Shown here piece after piece: positions 5,780-11,264 of a stretch of 11,264 bases of DNA (the stretch's first letter is position 1; every line of letters starts with the position of its first letter). Made by a program: the position numbers and the translations under genes. The DNA is from Pirellulaceae bacterium (GTDB lineage: Bacteria > Planctomycetota > Planctomycetia > Pirellulales > Pirellulaceae): positions 1 to 11,264 of the forward strand of contig JADLDX010000560.1 in the NCBI GenBank assembly GCA_020846515.1. Direction: 5' to 3'. Below the pieces are notes generated by a model. It did no database searches. It was given only the letters and a program-made list of their open reading frames with translations, and was not told the origin of the DNA.

Positions 5780-7174
5780 TCAATCAAACAGCGTGCGGAA
5801 GATCAGGAAGAGAGTGCCTGACATCGTGACACACACCGGGAATGTCAGGACCCACGCCAGCAATATTTTTTGAATCGTACCTTTATCCAGATTGGACAGA
5901 CCGCCGGAAGAGAACATGGCTCCGGCGATGCCCGAGGATAGAACGTGCGTCGTGCTGACCGGTAGACCTAGGTAAGTCGAGGCAGCAATAGTGCTGGCGG
6001 CCACGACTTCTGCGGAAGCACCTTGCGCATACGTTAAGTGTGTCTTACCGATTTTCTCGCCAATCGTGATGACGATTCGTTCCCAGCCAATCATGGTGCC
6101 AGCACCCAGTGACAAGGCAATCAACACGACCACCCAAAACGGTGCATAGTCGGTGACTCGTCGCAAAGAAGTGGCGCTATGATAGAGCGTCTGCACAGTG
6201 GCCGGATGATCGGCCTGGCCATTCAGTTTGCTGATCTCGTTGCGGAACAACAAGATGTTTTTGCGAATCTCGAACCGATGATTACCCCCAGGCGCATCTA
6301 CAGCTAATCCATGCGTCAGCTTATTGAGCTCCGAGAGTGGCACGGCGGCCTTATCCAAAATGCTTTGCGACTGGGTATCGGTCAGTTCACTACGAACGGC
6401 GTCAAAATCCTTCTCGACTTGCACTAGTGCTTGAGCGATCTCTTGATCGCCGTATCGTCCGTCCAACGCGAACTTGGCCGGAATGATACCGATCAAGATC
6501 AGCATCATCAGGCCGATGCCCTTTTGACCATCGTTGGAACCGTGCGAGAAGGAAACCAAACCACAGGTGGCGATTAGGATCGCGCGTATCCACCAAGGTG
6601 GCCGCGCGTCGCCCTCCGGTGCTTGAAACAGCACTCGACTACGAGCGAACAGGCTGGCCATGAGACTCATCAGAAACATGGCCATGATGAAACCAAAAAG
6701 TGGCGAGCATAGAAGTGACAAGCCTACCTCACCGGCTTTGTGCCAATTGACGGCCGCGTCACCCGTACCCGGCAACAGGCTATACGCAATGCCCACGCCG
6801 AGAATGGAGCCCACCAGAGTGTGCGAACTGGATGCGGGAATGGCCAACAACCAGGTGCCCAGGTTCCAGAAAATGGCTGTCAGCAGAATGGCACCCACCA
6901 TGCCCAAACTGTGTTTGATGTTTTGGTCGACCAGCGTCTCGACGGGTAACATGTTGACGATGCCCATCGCCACCGCCGTACCACCTACAAAAACTCCGAT
7001 GCCGTTTAATATGCCCGACATCACGACGGCTCGCCACGGTTTGAGCGAATTGGTGTAGATCACCGTGGCCACTGCGTTGGCCGTATCATGGAAACCGTTG
7101 ATGAATTCAAACATGCACACGCACAAGATGCATATTACCAACAAGATTGACAATCCGACGCCAAGTCCAAACAC
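5780..7174 (-). CDS. pit: PiT-family inorganic phosphate transporter
   Basis: Inner-membrane low-affinity phosphate (metal-phosphate or cation-coupled) permease, 464 residues. The start is GTG at 7172-7174, supported by AAGGAG at 7180-7185, 5 nt upstream. Both copies of the internally duplicated PiT signature are visible: GFHDTANAVAT (27-37) with PASSSHTLVGSILGVG (113-128) in the first half, and SFSHGSNDGQKGIG (208-221) with PVSTTHVLSSGIAGA (405-419) in the second. A hydrophilic, probably cytoplasmic loop of about 110 residues (234-342) separates the two membrane bundles and contains heptad-like charged helices. It is slightly shorter than E. coli PitA. No phoU or DUF47-type partner gene lies next to it. 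A candidate Pho box upstream (7286-7303) suggests induction by phosphate starvation, and a repeat-derived terminator follows the gene. Confidence 0.95.
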   Translation of the reverse strand: MFGLGVGLSILLVICILCVCMFEFINGFHDTANAVATVIYTNSLKPWRAVVMSGILNGIGVFVGGTAVAMGIVNMLPVETLVDQNIKHSLGMVGAILLTAIFWNLGTWLLAIPASSSHTLVGSILGVGIAYSLLPGTGDAAVNWHKAGEVGLSLLCSPLFGFIMAMFLMSLMASLFARSRVLFQAPEGDARPPWWIRAILIATCGLVSFSHGSNDGQKGIGLMMLILIGIIPAKFALDGRYGDQEIAQALVQVEKDFDAVRSELTDTQSQSILDKAAVPLSELNKLTHGLAVDAPGGNHRFEIRKNILLFRNEISKLNGQADHPATVQTLYHSATSLRRVTDYAPFWVVVLIALSLGAGTMIGWERIVITIGEKIGKTHLTYAQGASAEVVAASTIAASTYLGLPVSTTHVLSSGIAGAMFSSGGLSNLDKGTIQKILLAWVLTFPVCVTMSGTLFLIFRTLFD

Positions 7175-7260
7175 AGTGGCTCCTTAAGCTGAAGAGATAA
7201 TCGACAAGAGTAAAACGCTGAGCGTGTAAGCTTCAGCGCTACAGCATCAAAGGCTGAGAA

Positions 7261-7303
7261 ACATTACCACAAGAGGCGCATGGCATGTTAAGGTTGTGTT
7301 AAG
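7261..7303 (-). promoter_or_regulatory. candidate Pho box and -10 element of the phosphate transporter gene
   Basis: On the minus strand, 7303 down to 7286 reads CTTAACACAACCTTAACA: two identical 7-mers CTTAACA separated by 4 nt, an 11-bp period. This is the spacing used by PhoB/PhoP-type response regulators, and the half-site matches the Bacillus PhoP TTAACA consensus and resembles the cyanobacterial CTTAACC(T/A) box. A -10-like TAATGT lies at 7266-7261 with TGTGG just before it. The promoter-proximal half-site then overlaps where a -35 box would sit, as in PhoB-activated promoters. The box is about 110 nt from the start codon. No third half-site is seen at the next 11-bp step on either side. 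Confidence 0.55.
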
Positions 7304-7428
7304 ACTGACCAGCAATCAGCTTAGAAATGTACTAGCCATGGCTGCTCACCACACCTGTGAGTCTTCACGATTTCATCTTTTAATCTACGCTCGATCTAAA
7401 CGTGAATTCGGTCAACGAACTATAGAAT

Positions 7429-7513
7429 CCTCCCCAATGCGAGTCCGGCGCATTGAAAGTGTGAAGGGCTGACTGCAAGACCTTAGATTTCGATTCTTAT
7501 ATTCTTGGGGAGG
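7429..7513 (+). promoter_or_regulatory. DUF1559 leader with hairpin and anti-Shine-Dalgarno sequence
   Basis: The ribosome-binding site TTGGGGAGG (7505-7513), 5 nt before the ATG, is exactly complementary over 9 nt to CCTCCCCAA at 7429-7437. The last three bases of that anti-SD also belong to a perfect 7-bp hairpin, CAATGCG (7435-7441) with CGCATTG (7449-7455) and a 7-nt loop, so the two pairings compete at 7435-7437. A further possible pairing is AGAATC (7424-7429) with GATTCT (7492-7497). This suggests a switchable leader. If the TATAGAAT at 7421-7428 were a real -10 box, transcription would begin too late to include all of the anti-SD; the start site is not known. Confidence 0.35.
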
Positions 7514-7518
7514 TTAGG

Positions 7519-8520
7519 ATGTCGATGAGCCGTAGACGGATGCCTGGTTTTACGTTGGTGGAATTGCTAGTAGTGATCGCGATCATTGGTATTCTGGTAG
7601 GCCTGCTGTTACCAGCCGTGCAATCCGCTCGCGAGGCCGCTCGACGCATGCAATGCTCGAATAACCTTAAGCAAATGGGACTCGCGTTGCATAACTATGA
7701 AAGCACCCATAAGAAACTGCCTGTGGCGCTGATGGGCAGTTGGCCAGACGGCACTCTTCAGGACGACGGATTCGGTTGGGCGGTTAGTCTCTTGCCGTTT
7801 ATCGAACAGAATAACCTATACAATCGCATCAATCCCCAAGGTACGCCTGGGGTATTGGGCAATGCTGCAGTTTTTTCGGCCTTGTATCCCGGCCTGACCA
7901 TGGTTCCAGGCGGTGACACGAAGATTTCGACGTTCCGCTGCCCCTCTTCTGCGCTGCCGGACGTCGTGCCCGCTTCCTGGACTATTCCCGGCGCACCCAA
8001 CTCTGCTCCATCGCAGTTCTCTCGCGCCGTTGGATATGCGACCAACGATTACAAAACCAGCGGAGGATCTTGCCTGGGTGATGACAGCCCCATACATAAA
8101 ATTTTTGAGCGTCGGCACGTCAAGTTGGCTGAAATCACCGATGGGCTCAGCAATACACTGGCTCTCGTTGAGTCGGCTTATGTAACCAGTTCCACCAGTG
8201 GATCCGGAAGAAACTCTACGCCACCTGCGGCTGCTACCAACTTCCGCGATTGGCCAACCTGGATCGGCGCTTTCGGCGGTGGACAAGACGAAACAGTTCG
8301 CACCAATGGTCGCACGAACTCGCCTCCCAATTGCCAATGCAAGCCCAACACGATGTATCGCGCAATCAATGATGACTGCGCGTTCAGCTATCACACCGGC
8401 GGCGTACAGGTTGTGCTCTGCGATGGCTCGGTACATTTTATCTCAGAGAACATCTCCATGCTGACTTGGTGCCATCTCTATTCGATGCAGGACGGTCAAG
8501 TGCTTGGTGAGTGGCAGTAG
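7519..8520 (+). CDS. DUF1559 (SBP_bac_10) pseudopilin-like surface protein
   Basis: Type II secretion/type IV pilin-like exported protein, 333 residues. ATG at 7519 is chosen because GGGGAGG (7507-7513) lies 5 nt upstream; an in-frame ATG at 7525 is the alternative. The prepilin N-methylation motif RRRMPGFTLVELLVVIAIIG (5-24) predicts prepilin-peptidase cleavage at G10/F11 with the conserved Glu at +5 (E15), leaving a hydrophobic helix. The diagnostic DUF1559 phrase follows: PAVQSAREAARRMQCSNNLK (32-51), then QMGLALHNY (52-60). The C-terminal H-X9-DG motif is intact, with H292 spaced exactly nine residues from D302-G303, then SVHFIS. Planctomycete genomes carry many paralogues, with no agreed function. 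The lipoprotein gene begins 42 nt downstream, almost certainly in the same transcript. Its leader may control translation (7429-7513). Confidence 0.93.
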   Translation: MSMSRRRMPGFTLVELLVVIAIIGILVGLLLPAVQSAREAARRMQCSNNLKQMGLALHNYESTHKKLPVALMGSWPDGTLQDDGFGWAVSLLPFIEQNNLYNRINPQGTPGVLGNAAVFSALYPGLTMVPGGDTKISTFRCPSSALPDVVPASWTIPGAPNSAPSQFSRAVGYATNDYKTSGGSCLGDDSPIHKIFERRHVKLAEITDGLSNTLALVESAYVTSSTSGSGRNSTPPAAATNFRDWPTWIGAFGGGQDETVRTNGRTNSPPNCQCKPNTMYRAINDDCAFSYHTGGVQVVLCDGSVHFISENISMLTWCHLYSMQDGQVLGEWQ

Positions 8521-8562
8521 CAGAAACGCTCCAATAGCCTCAATCTTACTGAAAGAAGTTAT

Positions 8563-9021
8563 ATGCAAAAGTCGTTTCCACGTTCTCTTGTGTTCTGTAC
8601 CAGCTTGCTCTGTTATTTAGGTCTCACAGGCTGCGGTGGCAGTGAATTCCCAACCGCGAAAGTTTCCGGAGTGGTACTTTGCAAAGGAAAGCCGGTGGCT
8701 GAAGCCATGGTCTACTTTGAGCCCATTCAAGGGCCTGGTTCTGAGCAGTCCTTGGTTGGCAAGCAAGCGTTTTCATTTTCCGACAGCGAAGGTCGCTTCA
8801 CGCTGACCACCTACGATCCCAATGACGGCGCGGTCGTCGGCAAACATCGAGTGCGTGTTGGTGGCCCAGACGCCAAGTGCCAATGCTCGCTGAACGAAGA
8901 ACGAGACTTGATGGAGGTCGAAGTCAAAGCCGGTGAAGAAAATGTTTTTACATTGGAACTTCCCGCCGCCACAGCCTCCGATCGCAAACGAGCTAGGCAG
9001 CTCCAAAAGGAACAGGATTAG
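8563..9021 (+). CDS. small lipoprotein with carboxypeptidase-regulatory-like (transthyretin-like) domain
   Basis: Exported lipoprotein, 152 residues. The signal peptide ends in a lipobox LTGC with the lipidated Cys at 24, followed by GGSEF. Residues 33-97 form a beta-sandwich of the carboxypeptidase-regulatory-like type: VSGVVLCKGKPVAEAMVYFEP (first strands, 33-53), then SDSEGRFTLTTYDPNDGAVVG and KHRVRV. The C-terminus is charged (ATASDRKRARQLQKEQD). Small lipoproteins of this kind commonly sit directly after DUF1559 genes in planctomycetes, which suggests that the pair works together at the cell surface; how is unknown. Ribosome binding is modest (GAAAGAAG, 8551-8558). Two TAG stops occur in tandem (9019-9024). 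Confidence 0.88.
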   Translation: MQKSFPRSLVFCTSLLCYLGLTGCGGSEFPTAKVSGVVLCKGKPVAEAMVYFEPIQGPGSEQSLVGKQAFSFSDSEGRFTLTTYDPNDGAVVGKHRVRVGGPDAKCQCSLNEERDLMEVEVKAGEENVFTLELPAATASDRKRARQLQKEQD

Positions 9022-9050
9022 TAGGCATCGTTTAGAATGATTGAAGTCAG

Positions 9051-9186
9051 GTAGGCCGGAACAAGCAATAGCGCCGTTCCGGCAGGCCCCTCAATCGCAA
9101 GAGATCGAGAATCCATTACGGGAGATGGCCGGGAATCGCCGGAACGGCGCTAGCGCTTGTTCCGGCCTACGCTTGTTCCGGCCTAC
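9051..9186. repeat. REP-like repeat family B: 33-nt inverted pair plus 16-nt tandem copy
   Basis: The left arm 9051-9083 starts GTAGGCCGGAACAAGC. The right arm 9138-9170 is its reverse complement at 31 of 33 positions (only AA versus GC at 9067-9068 differ). A 54-nt unrelated spacer separates them. Each arm also folds on itself through GCCGGAAC/GTTCCGGC, and the right arm has an inner GCGCTAGCGC palindrome. The last 16 nt of the right arm (9155-9170) are exactly repeated at 9171-9186. The final CTAC provides the stop codon of the minus-strand gene (9183-9185). Lying between convergent genes, it may end transcription in both directions, though no T-tract is present. Confidence 0.9.
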
Positions 9187-10616
9187 GCCAGTAGGTCGTG
9201 AATGACGCGCGCGTCGGCGGCTTCAACCAGTTTCTCAGCTTTGTTCGGCCGCGTGAAGGAGAACCGATCCAAATCCAAACCTAACAGGTGGGCCAGCGTG
9301 GCATGGTAGTCGTAATGATTGACTACGTTCTCAACGGCTTTATGACCAAGCTCGTCGGTGGCACCATGCACATAGCCCGACTTAAAGCCGCCGCCGGCCA
9401 ACCACATGCTGAAGCCATACGTATTGTGATCCCGGCCGATGTTCTTTTCATTCTGGATCACTGGCAAACGTCCCATCTCGCCGCCCCAATGCACGATCGT
9501 TGAATCGAGTAACCCTCGATTCTTCAAATCAGTCACCAGAGCCGCTGCGCCGCGATCGGTGCCCGCGCACATGTTGGGCAGCAGTTTGAGAATGTTACCA
9601 TGATGATCCCAGCTCTGATTGCCCGTGTGAATCTGCACGAAGCGCACTCCGCGTTCGATTAAGCGGCGAGCCACCAAACAGCGCGAACCGTATTCTCGAG
9701 TCGCTGGATTATCCAGACCATACATGGCATGCGTGGCCGCTGATTCACTGGAAAGATCGAACGCCTCTTTCGCAGCCACCTGCATGCGCGCGGCTAGTTC
9801 GTAACTCTGCACGCGAGCTCGCAAGTCGTGCTCCTCAGGTCGCTCGGCAATGTGCTGCTGATTCAATTCTTGTAAGTATTGATAGAACTTGGCTTGCACA
9901 GCTCGCGAACGACCACTGGGTGGATCGAGATTCAGCAATCGAGGCTCTTGCGGTCGAGCAACCGTGCCTTGATAAAGCGATGGCAACCAACCGCTATTCC
10001 AGTTATCGACCCCCAACACTGGCAAGCCTCGCGGATCGGTCAGCACTACAAAGGCAGGCAAGTTATCACACTCGGCGCCTAGTGCGTAAGTGACCCAGGA
10101 TCCAAGCGATGCGCGGCCTGGACCGATGCCACCGGTGTTCAGCGCGTTGATCGATTGACCATGATTGCTAACGCCCGTATGCATCGATCGCACCAGGCAA
10201 ATATCATCGGCCACTTCCCCTAATGCCGGGATCAGTTCGCTCAATTCCATACCGCACTGACCACGCGGAGCGAACTTCCAGGGGCATCCGAACAACTTGG
10301 CGCTGGCCTCAGCCGCGTTGTCGTATTTGATATCCCCGGTAAAGCTTTGCAGGTGCCGCCGAGTCAATTCGGGCTTGGGGTCGAACAGGTCGAGATGGCT
10401 GGGGCCGCCTTGCATGAACATAGAGATCACGGCATTGGCTCGCGGTGCCTTGACCACGGGTTTGGGCGTCAGATCATATTGCGTTGGTTGCAAATTGGGT
10501 TTCGGCGGTTCAGCCCGCGCTTGGTCGCGTGCGGCGAGCCAGGCCAATGCCAGCCCACTCAGCCCCGCTCCGCTTTGCAATAGAAAGTGTCGGCGTCCGT
10601 GATTCAGATTCATCAT
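9183..10616 (-). CDS. DUF1501 protein with Tat signal
   Basis: Exported protein of 477 residues from the first of two adjacent ATGs (10614-10616 and 10611-10613). AAAGGA ends 4 nt before the first and 7 nt before the second, so the second start is equally plausible. The N-terminus GRRHFLLQSGAGLSGLALAW (7-26) is a Tat-type signal, with cleavage likely after ARA (about 33-35). DUF1501 belongs to the alkaline-phosphatase/sulfatase-like superfamily. Visible conserved blocks are MFMQGGPSHLDLFDP (66-80), GVRFVQIHTGNQSWDHHGN, HWGGEMGRLP (376-385), GRDHN (394-398), GGGFKSGYVHGATDELGHKA (408-427) and DYHATLAHLLGLD (436-448). The Asp, His and Glu residues in these would be the metal or catalytic set. 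It lies 8 nt after the DUF1553 gene in one operon, a standard planctomycete pairing of unknown biochemical role. Its stop codon falls inside a family B repeat. Confidence 0.92.
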   Translation of the reverse strand: MMNLNHGRRHFLLQSGAGLSGLALAWLAARDQARAEPPKPNLQPTQYDLTPKPVVKAPRANAVISMFMQGGPSHLDLFDPKPELTRRHLQSFTGDIKYDNAAEASAKLFGCPWKFAPRGQCGMELSELIPALGEVADDICLVRSMHTGVSNHGQSINALNTGGIGPGRASLGSWVTYALGAECDNLPAFVVLTDPRGLPVLGVDNWNSGWLPSLYQGTVARPQEPRLLNLDPPSGRSRAVQAKFYQYLQELNQQHIAERPEEHDLRARVQSYELAARMQVAAKEAFDLSSESAATHAMYGLDNPATREYGSRCLVARRLIERGVRFVQIHTGNQSWDHHGNILKLLPNMCAGTDRGAAALVTDLKNRGLLDSTIVHWGGEMGRLPVIQNEKNIGRDHNTYGFSMWLAGGGFKSGYVHGATDELGHKAVENVVNHYDYHATLAHLLGLDLDRFSFTRPNKAEKLVEAADARVIHDLLA

Positions 10617-10624
10617 TCTGTCCT

Positions 10625-11263
10625 TTACTCAATGACCACGTAGCGCGTCGAGCACAACAGAGCATGGCAAAACGCGGTCCAGCGTGCATCGTGTTCGTCT
10701 TTCGCGGCGGCCTCGCTTTCGGGTACTTCGTCCGCGGATAAGCTTACCAACTGCTTGGCGCCAGCCAGTTCATCTGCGGTTGGTGCACGTAACCACATGT
10801 TTTCAAATGCCCAGCGTATGCGCGCCTCGGTATCATCACCTGCCGCAGCCGACATCGGCTTCAGCATGGCTTCCGCCGCCTTGGCCGTGAACTGGCTATT
10901 CATCAAGACCAACGATTGCGTGGGAACGGTCGATTGCGCCCGCTGTTCGCAGTTGGGAGCCATCACAGGGTGATCGAACGGTTCCAGGATGCTCAGTGGC
11001 ATCGAGCGTCGAACTTGCACGTATATCGTTCGTCGCAATGCCTCTTCACCCAAATCGGCTTGTTTACCCACGGGCCGGCCAGCCGTATCGCGATTGTCTT
11101 TAGCCAGAATGAACTGCCCCACTTCGTCTGGCGATACAGGCACCGGCACACCATAACGTTTGCTCGATAGCTGGCCCGATGTAAACAAGACAGCATCCCG
11201 CATGGCTTCTGAATCTAATCTCCGCAGCGGCATCCGGCCCAACAAGCGATTGTCGGGATCGAT
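10625..11263 (-). CDS. DUF1553-containing protein, C-terminal part (5' truncated by window edge)
   Basis: The last 212 codons of a large planctomycete protein. The frame is open to the right edge, so a TTG at 11243-11245 is an internal codon. Family blocks are clear: DPDNRLLGRMPLRRLDSEAM (the DPxNRLxxRxxxRRLDxEAxRD pattern), then RRTIYVQVRRSMPLSILEPF, STVPTQSLVLMNSQF and WLRAPTADEL. The end HALLCSTRYVVIE corresponds to the usual 'aLLxSNEFlYv' terminus, with the NEF replaced by TRY. Full-length members commonly carry cytochrome-c-like (PSCyt1) and DUF1549 domains upstream, which this window cannot show. It is followed after 8 nt by DUF1501, whose ribosome-binding site lies beside the stop. Confidence 0.92.
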   Translation of the reverse strand: MDPDNRLLGRMPLRRLDSEAMRDAVLFTSGQLSSKRYGVPVPVSPDEVGQFILAKDNRDTAGRPVGKQADLGEEALRRTIYVQVRRSMPLSILEPFDHPVMAPNCEQRAQSTVPTQSLVLMNSQFTAKAAEAMLKPMSAAAGDDTEARIRWAFENMWLRAPTADELAGAKQLVSLSADEVPESEAAAKDEHDARWTAFCHALLCSTRYVVIE

Positions 11264-11264
11264 C

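Larger units (their letters stand above)
7175..7518. other. divergent intergenic region, 344 nt without a gene
   Basis: It separates the leftward phosphate transporter from the rightward DUF1559 gene. Contents: the transporter ribosome-binding site (7180-7185); an inverted repeat CGCTGA/TCAGCG (7216-7221 and 7233-7238) in its leader; the candidate Pho box (7286-7303); a 5-bp inverted repeat CTCAC/GTGAG (7345-7349 and 7357-7361); and the structured DUF1559 leader (7421-7513). I find no convincing -35/-10 pair for the rightward gene, only a TATAGAAT at 7421-7428 without a partner. I see no small ORF with a ribosome-binding site. Confidence 0.6.

Noticed and set aside
7216..7238. Inverted repeat CGCTGA/TCAGCG in the transporter leader as a riboswitch or attenuator
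   Set aside because: Only a 6-bp stem with an 11-nt loop, no alternative partner at the ribosome-binding site and no T-tract; chance is likely in a region of this size.
7816..8436. 206-codon open frame on the minus strand opposite the DUF1559 gene
   Set aside because: No ribosome-binding site or recognisable motif, and the plus-strand frame encodes a clear DUF1559 protein over the same bases.

Overview
The window looks like chromosomal DNA from a planctomycete, most likely of the Pirellula/Rhodopirellula kind. The evidence is the gene set: a DUF1559 pseudopilin with an H-X9-DG C-terminus followed by a small carboxypeptidase-regulatory-like lipoprotein, a DUF1553/DUF1501 pair, a secreted BNR/Asp-box 'sialidase', Tat-exported proteins and a large ABC-2 permease with a periplasmic insert. 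These combinations are typical of that phylum. I see no tRNA, rRNA, transposase, phage gene or CRISPR array. Gene assignments come from reading motifs, not from database searches.

Layout. (1) 2-2080, +: the 3' part of an ABC-2 type permease, cut by the left edge, with a roughly 460-residue propeller-like domain between its last two membrane helices. (2) 2081-2343: short palindromic repeats, then a candidate promoter flanked by two dyads. (3) 2344-5638, +: a probable transcription unit of a secreted Asp-box glycosidase-like protein, a creatininase-family amidohydrolase (GTG start overlapping the previous stop by 4 nt) and a Tat-exported protein that resembles a degenerate Gfo/Idh/MocA protein. 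(4) 5639-5779: three direct copies and one inverted copy of the same palindromic repeat, placed between convergent genes. The inverted copy makes a good intrinsic terminator for the next gene. (5) 5780-7174, -: a PiT-family phosphate transporter. (6) 7175-7518: a 344-nt divergent intergenic region carrying a likely Pho box upstream of the transporter and a leader with a sequestered Shine-Dalgarno sequence before the DUF1559 gene. (7) 7519-9021, +: DUF1559 pseudopilin plus lipoprotein. (8) 9022-9182: a second palindromic repeat family arranged as an inverted pair, whose terminal tetranucleotide supplies the stop codon of the next gene. (9) 9183-11263, -: DUF1501 and the C-terminal part of a DUF1553 gene, an operon running in from the right edge.

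How it fits together. The three-gene block in region 3 looks like a small catabolic unit for an extracellular glycan or amide-bearing sugar, although no substrate can be read from the sequence. The transporter appears to be controlled by phosphate. The DUF1559/lipoprotein and DUF1553/DUF1501 blocks are lineage-typical surface or secreted protein modules of unknown function. The most notable non-coding content is the two families of GTAG-headed palindromes (REP-like), found only in gene-end regions, and the regulatory structures at 2226-2283, 7286-7303 and 7429-7513.
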